Origin: Alentia gelatinosa
Taxonomy: Eukaryota > Annelida > Polychaeta > Phyllodocida > Polynoidae
Direction of reading: 5' to 3'
DNA: 64,000 nucleotides
NCBI GenBank assembly: GCA_950022655.1
Contig: OX465579.1
Location: 46,727,950-46,791,949, forward strand
Made by a program: the position numbers and the translations under genes
In this document: positions 52,065 through 63,348 of the stretch, piece by piece
Layout: each line of letters starts with the position of its first letter
Position numbering within the stretch: the first letter of the stretch is position 1
Notes under the pieces: generated by a model
What the model saw: only the letters and a program-made list of their open reading frames with translations
What the model was told of the DNA's origin: nothing
Databases searched by the model: none

Positions 52065-52600
52065 GCAATTACGGCCAGGCCCTGACTTTCCATCTTTTCA
52101 TTTTCACTTTGGAAAAGTATCAAAATCTTACCTTTTACTATGTAATGACGGCTAAAGCCCTGACTTTTCACTGTGGAAAGGTGTAAAAGTCTGACCTCTT
52201 ACCGTGTAATGATGGCTAAGCTCTGACTTTTCACCATGGAAAGTGTCAAAGTCTGACCTTTTACGTGCAATGACAGCTAAGCTCTGACTTTTCACTGTGG
52301 AAAAGTGTCAAAGTCTGACCTTTTATCATGCAATGACGGCTAAGCTCTGACTTTTCATCGTGAAAGAATGTCAAAGTCTGACTTTATACCATGCAATGAT
52401 GGCTAAGCTCTGACTTTTCACCATGAAAAAGTGTCAAAGTCTGACTTCTTAGCATGCATTGATGGCTTAGCCCTGACTTTTAACCATGGAAAATGTCAAA
52501 GTCTGACTTTTTCACCTGTAATGAAGGCTAAGACCTGAATTTTCACAGACGTTTCACAGATTTACGGTAAATCCAGTGAAACAGGTCAATGTCTGACTTC
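52065..52600. repeat. ~62-base minisatellite, about 8 copies
   Basis: Units carry GATGGCTAAGCTCTGACTTT, then a TTCACCATGGAAAA-like word, then GTGTCAAAGTCTGACCTTTT. They recur near 52070, 52146, 52210, 52271, 52335, 52397, 52459 and 52522. The end units are the most diverged. It forms most of the body of the TIR element split by the Gypsy insertion. Confidence 0.85.
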
Positions 52601-52641
52601 ATACCACACTTTCAAAATGTTCTGACGCCCCTGCTGTATTA

Positions 52642-53311
52642 GGGACCTTGGTATTGATTGAGCACTCTTTTGGTAATGGATGTTAACTCTGGTTTATCCG
52701 AATATTGGCTTCACTGAAAGGTATTTGCCATTTTTAATCTACCTAATATGAATCTGTTATCAAAAACGTATAAGCTTGGGATTGCTTATATCATAAAAAT
52801 CCTTTCATATTCTCGTTCCCTCTGAGGAGATATTGTTACTGGAGGTTTTGTTGTGTTAAATTTTTTAGTTTGGTCCTGGTCTTTTGGTCAGTTTCCAATC
52901 GGAAAATCTTACAGGAGCTTTTGTGCCTATCAGACAAGTCTTTGATTCCTGGGCATGTCAGGCATTAGTCCTGAGAAGTCCAAATGTTTAGAAATATTTT
53001 TATCTCTTAATTATGTCAATAATTAAAGACTTAAGCAAGTCTACCGTTACCCGTCAATGTGGATGGGAGAAGTGCTCACAGGCTGCCAGCGTCAGAAGCG
53101 GGCATCCAGCGTGCGGTGAACCAAACAAGGATAACAACGAACTGCATGGATCACACATAAAATCACAAGTGACAGATTTCTAGACCTTGATATCAAAGCT
53201 ATGACTAATTTGAGGAGACCCAACCTACTTTTAAAAGTTTGAACAATGCTGACAAAAATGGGCCCACTTCTCGCCATCTCTAGCACTATAGCTCAACCTG
53301 AAACGGGTGTT
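52642..53311. other. Intergenic stretch, nothing recognised
   Basis: Between the hAT-like remnant and the 53312 TIR element. Ordinary AT-rich sequence with no supported frame or repeat. Confidence 0.5.
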
Positions 53312-53490
53312 AAGGGCCATCCATAAAGTACGTACGCATTGGGGGGGGGGGGGGGGGGGGGGGTCAACAATTTCTGAAATTTTGCGTATGCTCCTTCTTT
53401 GTTCTATTGCGTACAACATCGGGCGGGGGGGGGGGGGGGCGAGTATAAAATTTCAGAATTTCTGCGTACATACTTTATGGATGGCCCCTT
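53312..53490. mobile_element. 179-base TIR element (MITE)
   Basis: The left end begins AAGGGCCATCCATAAAGTA and the right end is its near-exact inverse (TACTTTATGGATGGCCCCTT), about 27 bases per arm. The interior holds two long G runs and inverted ATTTCTGAAATT/AATTTCAGAATT words. GGGCCATCCATAAAGTACGT-type ends are common on small invertebrate elements, but I cannot name the superfamily. TTA flanks both ends. Confidence 0.75.
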
Positions 53491-55511
53491 ACTAACCAGA
53501 ATCAGAATCCCTACGGACAAGGTGAATCATTCTTCCAGCAGATCTTTTGTCTTGGTTGTATATAGTTTCGCACTATTGCCTATTGTGGTTGGAGATTGCA
53601 CTTCTCTTGAGGCCCTTTAATTATTCATGTTATCATTTTCTTTCCAGCAAGTTAGACTACGCTTTCAATTATCTATGCTAACACCTTTGCGTAGTGAGTA
53701 TTCATGGTTTATATTTCATGATATCCAAAATTGTTCCCAGCTTCGAGATATTTGTATCAAGATCTTGGTCTAGAAAGTGCTTGAACCTGACCAACTTTTA
53801 AGTCGGAAACAGAGGTCGTGGCCAATCGAGTGTGGCAGAGATCATCACCACCCCCCAACACCGTAGTTATGTATAGGCATTTTAAATACAATGATTTGAC
53901 CATGGCGTATATCTATTATATGTGGAGGCGAGAATATGGGCCCCTTACTTACCCCTTAACTTTTTCGATGAATTTCACTCAACATTACCTTAAGAAATTT
54001 AAGAACTCAATTAGGTCTTTCACCACACTCATTTCGGGAGTGGTGTAGAACGATTGGACGAGAGAGACGAGTAATAGTAACACATACACAAAACGTGCGA
54101 TGTTTTTTTTACCTCTTTAATGATCAATTTACACAGAAGCCACCAGGCTTCAAAAGTAGATACCTACGATTCTGTCAATCGGTTGCCCAAATACAAGTAC
54201 TGGAACATGATTTTGAATATTTGACTCACGGGAAAAAAGAAAATGTTTATTGGTATTTCTGGTATTATTGTATAATGTTCAGTTATAACTGAATATGATT
54301 AATTATCTAAATGAATTGGAATACTTTAGCAAAATATGTAATAAATCTATTGGTTACAGCTTTAAAGTTGAGAGGGGATCACAAGACACAGCAACTGTGT
54401 AAGATATATTGGGGATCAATAGGAAACTATCTATCGTGTATTACAAAGGTGCAATGAAAAGCCGCTACAATTTACATGCTGTAATGTAAAAGTATCACAG
54501 TTTAGTGAAATAATAATTCTAATTGATAAAAGTTACAGTTTACAACAAATACCATAGAGCTCATAAATTTCCAGATTTTTTTTTCATAAAGAAAAAATAA
54601 ATTTCTTCAGTTCCCCCAGGGTGTTGGACATACACAGCAACAAAATTCGGCTTGGTTCGGTTTTTGGAGTTCTCCTATCCGTCATATTTGTAGACACTAA
54701 CCACTCCATAAGCGTACCTAATGGATATGCCGAAGCACGTCTGATTTCACCCGGCCGGCACACATAAGCCAGGCCATAGAGGAACAACCGAAAAGCTAGT
54801 ACCCATTGCCATGATGTATAAACAAATCCGCTCGCGTTCACGAATGGGAGCGGGAGAATTGAACGTAGAGGTTTAAACAGTAGGGTTTAAACATAAATCA
54901 TCCTAGAGCTTGCCCGTAATATGCAGTATTCAATGTCTTATATAACTATATTAACTGTATCAGTATTTCATGGTTTGAATTAGCAAAACAGATCTTGCGT
55001 CTTATTACGCCATTTATGATTTTATCTCCAGTTACCAGAAGCAGTGTGGAAAACAACTTTATTATGAACACTTAACAAACAACTTAGGATAATTCACTAT
55101 TATCTTACTGAATATCAAGTTGCAATCAAATAAGAATATTCATCTATTTTGTTCGCAAATTAACAATGAAAGAGCTAAGTAGTTATATCAATTAATATAT
55201 AATTTGCAACTTCATTGGAACACCATCAGGTGAGCATATCCAGGATTGCATATCAGTGTAAAAGATAAACCGCCCTGGTGAATGCGAGACCTGTATATTG
55301 GTTGATATTCAATATACATTTGTGAAGTAATATAAGTCGATAATGATGCTTTTCTCTAAACAATACATAGTTTGAACCCGACAATACATCTACTACTCCC
55401 ATAAGTTAAAATATTTACATTCGGAACCCCTGTGTTCATCCCTCATTAGCACAGCAGTCAATCTGTCTTTTTATACACACACACACACACTAGTACTTAT
55501 TGTCTTCTACG
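53491..55511. other. Intergenic stretch downstream of ARFRP1
   Basis: Holds the likely ARFRP1 3' UTR at its upper end and otherwise AT-rich DNA. An AATAAA on the minus strand at 55058-55063 is a possible polyadenylation signal, about 450 bases past the stop. A (CA)n tract lies at 55476-55491. I see nothing else. Confidence 0.4.
55476..55491. repeat. (CA)n microsatellite
   Basis: Eight CA units just past the ARFRP1 stop, in its probable 3' UTR. Confidence 0.8.
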
Positions 55512-55602
55512 TTATGTTATATCTTTCTGTGTCGGCGGACGGCTTATGTTATTTCGCAGGATACATTGGATTAGCCATTCGATACCATCATCTACGCCAT
55601 CA
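55512..55602 (-). CDS. ARFRP1: ARFRP1 last coding exon
   Basis: 91 bases after acceptor TTTTTCAG, ending TAA at 55512-55514. Encodes GDGVDDGIEWLIQCILRN, then NISRPPTQKDIT, the characteristic C-terminus. Confidence 0.93.
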
Positions 55603-58600
55603 CTGAAAAAGGGAGGTACTGTAGTATCATAAACCAAAGTTGTCGGTAAAAAACATGTATACAACGTTATCGCAAAGATCGTGGGATCATATATTTGTTA
55701 GGATTTACAACTGCTCTAACCCGAAAACTGGCCATAAGGCACTATCGGTATAATGTCCACACATAAAACGTGTTGCCGTTTCTACAATATAGATGAAAAA
55801 GAAATGTTTTACATTCTGGAGATATTGACAGTGCAGAATCTTTCTACAATATAGAAAAACAACTTTACCACATGGAAATGTTAAAAGAGCAGAATCTATT
55901 GGACATATATATTTGTATCAAATGGAGATACAGTGAATAGAGATCTACTATGAGAAACTGGCATAGAATAAATTCGTACCCGCGTAATGCTGAAACTCCC
56001 ATCACTGAGCAGTCTCTTCGTCCAATTGCGTGAGCGCTGGACTTTAACTCCGCTTTGATGTCACTGACTTTTAAACATCCCTATAGAAGAAATAGAATCA
56101 AGAAAATAAAGGACTTTGAAATCAAGTACATAATGCTATAAGCTTTCTCTATACTCGTTGATATCATGAAAAGTAAACGTTCAGGGTTTTTTTTAACTTT
56201 AAAACATAATTATGTATCAGCAATACTGAGGAATTATTTACCTGTTAAATCGTACCCTTTCATTATAGATTCTAATTGTAGATATAATTAAGGAGGCAAC
56301 ATAGCTTTCTTCCATTGCCGTAAATAATTACCTCTAAATCTTGTTTGTTGGCTAGCATTAGTAGGGGTACACCCTCGAGACATTCACTGGAAATCATTTT
56401 TTCTGTAATACAAAATCAGAACTGCAACTATTACTGAAATAGAACATGGAATACCGCTAAATCACTAGATTTAACACATTTGAATTTTTTTTTATCAAAT
56501 TAGAATCTAATACCATCAGCTACCAATGTATTTCATAGAGATACCAGAGAAGGAGCCGAAAGATTTTCGTATTCTGTTTATATCCATTCTTGACCTGTAA
56601 TGTAATACACGAGAGAATATAGAGGATACGTGGAAATAACCCGACAAATGGTACCCCTTATGTAAAAATATACCTACAAAGTATTAGCCTCTTTTCATAT
56701 GCTCGTTCATTGGATGGATATATATAGCTTCATAACTTCATATCATCAGAAAATTATTATTCTTTTTCATACCAAATGCTTCCTTAGATTCTTCTATCCT
56801 TTCTGCGTCGGATGAATCGATCATAAAAATGACGGCGTGTGACTCTGCATAATACTGAAAATTTAAAATAGAAATTATTTTGTCAAAGGCAAAACCATAG
56901 AAAAGGGCATACAACTCAGCCGCCTATCACAACTTTCTCATTTGAGTAGTCACGCAACATGTCTTTTTCTCCCTTAAGATATGCTTGCTAGATGGGTTGG
57001 GAAATGTCTGAAGGGCCGGTTGATCGACACAGATGAGGAGGGGACAAAGTCACTGACATCTGGTTTTCGAGCGTCGGTCTACTTAGTGGGAGTGGGGATG
57101 GATATTGCAAGGGACTATCTGTCCACACCTTCAGACTTTTCCCTGAGACTTTTTTCCTTTTCCACAGGGGAGAAATGTCAACGCTAACACCAACTACCTA
57201 CAAAAACTCCCACACCCATCGATAACAACACCTACCCACAACAACACCCAAGCCTACCAACACCAACACTCACATCCATCACCACCAACATACATATATG
57301 TACATCACATCAATACCCACACTCATTCACACCAACACCCACCACATCAACCAACCAATGCCTACATTCACACAAACTAACATCTTCATCAACCAACATT
57401 CACACTCACACTCATCTACACCAATACTCCACATCTACCACATCTACCACACCAACAACCACCACTATCAACACCCACCAACAATTATCAACAACCACAC
57501 AGATCTATACTGTAAAGCCACCAACACCCACACTCACACCCATCAATACCCACATCTAAATCCAGTCCTATACCCTCAACTACCAACACCTACACTAACC
57601 AACTCCCTTACTCAGACACATCCACATCCACACATATCTATATCCACACCAACACCCACAACCACTGACATCCATATCAACACCCACACCACACCACACC
57701 ACTCCACACCTACATCTACATCCACAACCACCAACAAGCACATCCATACTGGATCAATTGTTATTGGAATGATCAGAATATTCACTATTCACCACGCATA
57801 ATCGTTACAGACAATGGACTTGTTTAAAGACATATATCTTGGTGTTTTCACCAAAAAACTTTGATACCAAAGACTTATTTTCTACCTTTGTACTATTCAT
57901 AGCCAAATGTCGAAGCTATGCATGTTGATGCCTTAAACTATTCTATTTACATTAATATGTGATGCACGAAATTCATTGTACTGATCCTATGTTCTGGATT
58001 TATCAGCTGTGGGGACAGTTCACACCAGCCTTGTTGCCGATGTTCTTAAAGGATAAATAAACAATTTTAAAAATTAAGCTACATACACCTTGCTATATTC
58101 TACCGGGAAAATATTGCAAGTGGACTATTGCGGCGACTTTTCCCCTGAAGATAAAGAAAGTCTCAACTAAAGGGAATCGCAACTAAAGGGCATCGCAATT
58201 TTTTTCCTTGAGATATGCTTAAGATTTTGCACCAAAAATATCGCAAGGGGGTGCGGCCAACACAACAGGGGGTTGGTAAAAGTCAGCGACAAAATTTGTC
58301 AGTCACTCCAGCAGGAGGTGGGTTGAAAATCTTTAGGCAAATCTGTGCACACCTGGAAGTTCTTTTATGGATATACAAAATCAAGCGGATATTAAATTTT
58401 ATTCTTGTGCATTTTAGTGGAGGAGATTATTTGCTCAATCTCTCCGGAGAAATACAGTTTTAGAAATTATTAAAAGAAAGATTTATATATGATTTTGCTA
58501 GACACATCAATTATTTTAATGACTTTTTTTCAATTATGATTTGTTTCTATGGGGAAAAGAAAATATATGGAGATATACACTTATACTCTACAGATCACAA

Positions 58601-60430
58601 CTAAGAATAGACGATTATAAATAATTAAAGGAATGGGTGGGGCTAGGAGGTGCACTGACAGCCCTCTCAGTGTCCCTTGTAGCGAGAGATTGAGACCAAA
58701 AGGAATATACCTCAAGGAAAAAAGATGAAACATGCTTCATTTGAAAATCTTAAGGAAAAGTCAGCAACAAACTCCCTCTCAGCAGGTGTGAAAATTGGGT
58801 TTTACAGTACCCAAAGGGAAGCCATACACACCTTGAGATATTGTACCGAAAAACATATTGCAATGAGAGTTTTGCATCGATTTTTCCCTTAAAATAGGGA
58901 AATGTCGCAAAGTGTGCGATGCCCTTTAAGACCAACGCACACCTAGTGTTATTTTTCCTAGCTATATGCTTGCGATATCTCACGGAGAATATCGCAAGGG
59001 CGGGGTGGTTTGCGCAGCAGGGGAGGAGAAAAAGTTGCTGTAAAATGTACCTTGGGCATCAGCCTCCACAGCAGGAAGGGTGCCTCATATCGCAAGGCAT
59101 TTCAAGGCACAACTAGAGATATTTCGTTGCGATATTATCCCTTGGCCAATGTACAATATCGCAAGGATGGCTGCTGGGGCCTACTATATCCCTTATATGT
59201 CAGTTAATGGAATTTAAATGGGCCCCGGGACTGGCCCGGCGGCCCACCCAGCAGGTGGTTGCGTAAAATTGGTACAATCTCGCAAGGAAAAGAATTGACA
59301 TGTCTATTCCCAAAGTCGCATGCGACTATCTCCTAAGGGGGCCTTATATCGCAAGGCATTTCAAGGCACACCTAGATATATTTCATTGCGACTTTGGCAC
59401 CTTAACCAAGATATAATATTGCAAGGATGGATAGGGGGAAGATACTGGTTTGCTGGACATGCCGTCATTGGCAGGGCTATTTTCCTTATTATGGCAGCTA
59501 TTGGAGTTTAAATGAGCTCTGGGGCTGGCCCGATGGCCCTCCCAGCAGGTGGTTGCATAAAAGAGTACAATATCACAAGGAAAAGAAATAACATGTCAAT
59601 TCCCAAAGTCGCATGAAACTTTCGCCCGTTTCGAGGGGAAATATTGCATGCGACTTTGTACCTCAGCAGGGAGTAAAAGGGGGTGCAAAAGGGGTGGTGT
59701 ACTATTGCAAGGGGGTCCAAGGCACACAGTACCAGGAAAACATCACAAGGGGGTTTTACTGCCACTTTTTTCTTGTGATATGCAAAAGTCATTAAGTATG
59801 CAATGAACTTGTGATGAGAGACAAACAGTTAAGCAGAGCAGTTTTAATCTGAACCATCGACCCTATGCTTTGCAAACCAACATGCTCCAAACTACACCGG
59901 GATGCCACCTAGCCAAGTTTTTTTGTATCAGGACTGAATCGGAACGTAACATCTTGACAGACCAACATTTCTTTCATAAGTATAGCACAATTCTGTAGAC
60001 CCGAGACTAATAATTATAAGTATAATCGTAACACAATTACAGTTTAACATGTAACATACCTTATCCCATAATGACTGAAGTTCCTCCTGTCCGCCCAGAT
60101 CCCAAAAATTCAATCGTACGGATCCAACATCAATTTTGCCAACTGCAACGTATAAATCGTTTAATGTAAATGAAATTTAGTAAGCACCGAGTTCAAAGAA
60201 ATACTCAGTCTATGTTATCAGCTCTATATAACCGAAATATATCTTACTATAATACAGATACAATAAGAATTATATGAATTATCAAAATTTATCATTCAAT
60301 GGTCAATCGTTACCATGTTAATGAATAGTGTACGGTACTTACTGTTTAATCCCACTGTTGTTGTTATTTTTGAAGGGTTCATTCCTTTATAGTTCTTATG
60401 AAACTTTGTTTTTGTCTGTTCCAGATACGT
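55512..60430 (-). CDS. ARFRP1: ARF-related protein 1 GTPase, lacking first exon (6 coding exons)
   Basis: Six minus-strand exons join in frame to a TAA stop: 60343-60430, 60060-60142, 56773-56854, 56332-56402, 55980-56080 and 55512-55602. They give 171 residues. The order is TYLEQTKTKF, switch I TTTVGLNIG, switch II/G3 WDLGGQEELQSLWDK, G4 LANKQD, the G5 region MGVSAL and the end SRPPTQKDIT. EELQSLWDK and the RPP..KDIT end distinguish ARFRP1 from ARF and ARL proteins. Known of the family: a trans-Golgi GTPase that acts upstream of ARL1 to recruit golgins. The missing N-terminus (about 31 residues, with the P-loop GLDNAGKT) must lie beyond position 64000; I searched 60431-64000 and did not find it. 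With it, the length would match the family's ~201. No defect is seen. Confidence 0.95.
55980..56080 (-). CDS. ARFRP1: ARFRP1 exon (G5 region)
   Basis: 101 bases, acceptor TCTATAG, donor GTACGA. Encodes GCLKVSDIKAELKSSA, then IGRRDCSVMGVSALR. IGRRDC and SAL match the family's G5 surroundings. Confidence 0.92.
56332..56402 (-). CDS. ARFRP1: ARFRP1 exon with NKQD
   Basis: 71 bases, acceptor TATTACAG, donor GTAATT. Encodes EKMISSECLEGVPLLMLANK, then QDLE. NKQD is the guanine-specificity (G4) motif. Confidence 0.94.
56773..56854 (-). CDS. ARFRP1: ARFRP1 exon (central beta strand)
   Basis: 82 bases, acceptor TTTTCAG, donor GTATGA. Encodes YYAESHAVIFMIDSSDAERI, then EESKEAF, the family's YYAE.H.VIYVIDS segment. 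Confidence 0.93.
57180..57740. repeat. (CACCAA/CACAC)n low-complexity block in an ARFRP1 intron
   Basis: About 560 bases of ACACC, CACCAA, CCACAC and CATC words with almost no G on the plus strand. The long Thr/Pro/His-rich open frame through it follows from the lack of stop-forming purine words and is not a gene. Confidence 0.85.
58085..59785. repeat. Complex array around the word TCGCAAGG, in an ARFRP1 intron
   Basis: ATATCGCAAGG or a close variant (ATATTGCAAGG, TATCACAAGG) appears about ten times (near 58246, 58992, 59089, 59155, 59278, 59347, 59416, 59571, 59702 and 59742). Longer copies also repeat. TATCGCAAGGCATTTCAAGG recurs 258 bases apart (59089 and 59347). CCCAGCAGGTGGTTGC recurs about 296 bases apart (59248 and 59541). 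A segment at 58085-58290 resembles 58830-59040. It is a higher-order, partly decayed repeat with no TIR or frame. Confidence 0.7.
60060..60142 (-). CDS. ARFRP1: ARFRP1 exon with WDLGGQE
   Basis: 83 bases, acceptor GTTGCAG, donor GTATGT. Encodes IGKIDVGSVRLNF followed by WDLGGQEELQSLWDK, the G3/switch II region that is nearly invariant in ARFRP1. Confidence 0.95.
60343..60430 (-). CDS. ARFRP1: ARFRP1 exon with switch I
   Basis: 88 bases, acceptor TTCCTCAG, donor GTAAGT. Encodes TYLEQTKTKFHKNYKGMNPS, then KITTTVGLN. It starts in phase 0 directly after the expected P-loop exon. The TTVG threonine binds magnesium in this family. Confidence 0.93.
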
Positions 60431-60976
60431 CTGAGGAAGGAAGAAAATTTGATGTTACTTTTTTCTAGCTAGAGGTACACCTAATACAGCCTTGTCTATA
60501 GCATATTGTCATCACTTTCGGGCTTTTTTATGGTAACAATAATATTGACATTACACTATTTCGGCACTTATTCGAGAGACATTTCATTTTATGAGGCTGA
60601 CTAACTATGGCCACGAGACACTCATTCTGGGGACAAATTCCTATCCGTGACATTAGATATATATTTGATGAAATTGCAAGTAATATGGTTCCTCTTATTA
60701 TTACCATTTTCGAAAACGTAAGCCAAACAGTCAACAATTACATCAAACTTTTTAGTCTAGCTCAACTTTGGCGCTTTTTCTAGCTGTGAACATCATTTAT
60801 GCATAACTGAATAATAATTGAAGAGAGGATTTATCAAACTTGATATCTATTTGACCCCTTTCCTTCAATATCCCTGACAACAAAGTATTTTAACTGACCT
60901 ACCTTGGGCAGAGGAACACATCATAGTTTTATATAGAATGTACCCTTTACTTAAAAGAAAACTGAAAGCTTATACT

Positions 60977-61626
60977 CAGGGATGCCAGTTGGGGTCAGGA
61001 AAAATTCCTACAAGGGGACTGAGGCCAGTCTATGTATCACCTAAAACGCACATGGTGTATGGAAGTCCCAATCACTCTCCTAGCAGGTCCTTGGGCATGG
61101 ACTAGCAGTATAGGATATCTAGTTATCTGCTATGAGAGTGAGTATATGTGTAGTTCTGCACTAAATGGGGTAAGCTTCAAAGAAAATCATTTAAGAAAGA
61201 TCTCCACATACTATCAGTTCTATATCATGGAGAATATCTTTACAAGTTCATTAGGCATTCCTCTGATATTTTCTTTTAGACTTGGTAATGTTTTAATAAT
61301 TCTATTCTCACATGACATATTTTAAGCCAATCAGATGTCAGTATTCAAGTTTGCCCTTGTCCGTAGGAGCATTTCCCACAGGAATCCTACCATCCTACAG
61401 CCCTAGCTTGGAGCACTGGGATCCATAGACCCTCTAACTGAGTGTGCTAGAGGTAGCTGTATTCAGAATTTCGAAAGATTACAGAACAATTTTATCTAAG
61501 ATTTAGATTATAGGGAGCCTAGAGTCTATTTGTTCTCAAAACATACAATTTCTTGAAATTTTCATCTCTTTGAGACAAAAATGAAAATCCTACATGTAGG
61601 CAAAATCCTACAAACTGGCATCCCTG
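60977..61626. mobile_element. 650-base TIR element with 6-base target duplication (hAT-like)
   Basis: The ends CAGGGATGCCAGTT and AACTGGCATCCCTG are exact inverse complements. TATACT flanks both sides (60971-60976 and 61627-61632). Subterminal TCCTAC words occur at both ends. There is no transposase, so it is non-autonomous. The CAGGG.TG end resembles hAT elements, although hAT normally duplicates 8 bases. Confidence 0.7.
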
Positions 61627-61799
61627 TATACTCGAAATAAATGGGAATGAGTTTGGAGCCTATCGAGAATGGTAGATGATTAAGAAGCAATATAGTAACA
61701 TGTGATAAATGTGGATATGGATTGAGATCTGAGAGCGATAAATATCAATGAAACATGCACATGTGAGCCCCTTGTCCCTAAATCATCTGATTAGGTATT

Positions 61800-61850
61800 T
61801 ATATAGAACGACCTGACCATGCTGTACATGCTACACAACGAATTGGGGAA
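61800..61850 (+). repeat. Dispersed repeat family A, copy 3 (fragment)
   Basis: TATATAGAACGACCTGACCA, TGCTGTACATGC and CACAACGA match only the first 50 bases of copies 1 and 2. Confidence 0.55.
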
Positions 61851-62116
61851 TTGTTGCTTTTTACGGATTAATCAAATCTTACCAAATATTGGCATAAAAG
61901 ACATGTCTATGTGAAAGCCCACACACTGCAAAGGTTTCGACGTGTTCAGTCTTAAGAAAGAAATTGATGAGTGTTTGGTCTGTGTACTTGTTCACCATCG
62001 AGTTTGGAGTGCGATGTACGAGTAATATGAACGAGGCAATAACCGAGTGAATATTCTGAAGCACTTCAAACGAGATAATGAACGGGGACTCAGACCAAGC
62101 ACAAATATGTTTTTGA

Positions 62117-62276
62117 TTTTATCTTAGCCTGAAAATATTTATCTCTTTATCAACCATTGAGAACGAGTTACCGTTCTCGCAAGCCTGTTGAGGACGAGTT
62201 CGTAATGCCACGGATTTGGATGATAGGTCTGTGGTAATGCTTAGCCTATGGACGTTTATACCAGGCTAAGATAAAA
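62117..62276. mobile_element. 160-base foldback element
   Basis: TTTTATCTTAGCCTG (62117-62131) is exactly inverted at 62262-62276. Inside, GAGAACG and CGTTCTC form a smaller hairpin, and AATGCTTAGCCTATGG is inverted nearby at 62309-62324. A MITE-like unit of unknown type. Confidence 0.6.
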
Positions 62277-63005
62277 CAGTTTATCTCACCCCGGTATTTT
62301 TCTCCATAGGCTTAACATTAGGAACTCATACTCAATGGCTATGAAGTTTGGGTACCCAATACTCAATGGCTAACACAGGTGTTGCCGTTCAGCGCCGCCT
62401 AACGGCCCACTGTCTCGTTACGCGGCCGCTCGGACAAACACAGCCGAGTCCGCCCACATGCACATAGAGATATACAGCATTCACAGCTAGAGTGTGAACG
62501 GTGGGTGTGATTGCAGGAGTGTTGTTTTTGGACAGATTGGACCTCTAGAACAATAATAGGCATTGTATCAACGAGTCTGGTCTATCAAAACTTTATAGTT
62601 GATAATTGTATTGGTTTTAACTTGGGGGAAGATAAGCATATGATAGCTAGGCCTGCCAATATATTATTGTGTATTCAATTTCAGTGACCCTATGTTTTTT
62701 ATCCTTTATCTAAAGGATTATTGAGGCAATATGCATGTATGACATACCAGATTTGAGCTGGAATACCATAGAATACGATGCAATCGTTATTATTTCTCTG
62801 GAAATAATGTACACGGATATTCTGAATGTATTAGGCTCATACATCCAATGATCCAGTGCTAAAGTATACGTTGCCAGGGGTATGTTTGGCTGCAAACATT
62901 GCGTAACCACGTAGATAACGTGCGACACCGGCCTATGGAAAAAAGCCTATAGGGTGATTCATTTTATCAATAAATCATGTTTTAAATACGGGGTGAGACA
63001 AAATC

Positions 63006-63145
63006 AGAAACCCACTCGATGAAAATAATTTGGTCCACACTCCACCTTGTTTGACCGCAGAGTAATTCACTCAGCTTCGCTTCGCGAATTACTCTGCAGT
63101 CAAACTCGGAGTACAGACCAAGCTATTTTCATCGAGTGGGTTTCT
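63006..63145. mobile_element. 140-base near-complete palindrome
   Basis: AGAAACCCACTCGATGAAAA is inverted at the right end. Inner arms TTTGACCGCAGAGTAATTC and GAATTACTCTGCAGTCAAA pair around a short CTTCGCTTCGC-type loop. The two arms cover nearly the whole unit. Confidence 0.75.
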
Positions 63146-63348
63146 TTTTAAGTACTGCACAGGTCTCAGTATATAATTTATACGGCCCAGGGAGCAGCAG
63201 TACGTAATTATCAAATATACTGCATTGGTATATTATAAATTCATAGACATCCATTGTATCAAACTGAATGGTATGAAGAAAGATATGATTACCATGGTTT
63301 TGGGAATACCTAGATACACATAATACCGTACCACATTGAATGCATCCC

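Larger units (their letters stand above)
47128..52633. mobile_element. hAT-like TIR element interrupted by the Gypsy insertion
   Basis: The left end AGTGGCGTCAGAA (47128-47140) is inverted at the right as TTCTGACGCCCCTG (52620-52633). Near-matching CTGTATA and CTGTATTA flank the two ends, like a decayed 8-base duplication. Removing the Gypsy element leaves about 760 bases. These carry a C-run/(CA)n tract and a ~62-base minisatellite but no transposase. The superfamily is inferred only from the GGCGTC-type end. Confidence 0.5.

Noticed and set aside
54584..54841. 85-codon minus-strand frame between Gypsy and ARFRP1
   Set aside because: Hydrophobic N-terminus but no known domain; not in phase with any exon. 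Possibly a repeat fragment.
57298..57801. 167-codon Thr/Pro/His-rich frame
   Set aside because: It is a read-through of a (CACCAA)-type low-complexity block inside an ARFRP1 intron.
61032..61325. 97-codon plus-strand frame inside the 60977-61626 element
   Set aside because: No similarity to a transposase; the element is non-autonomous.
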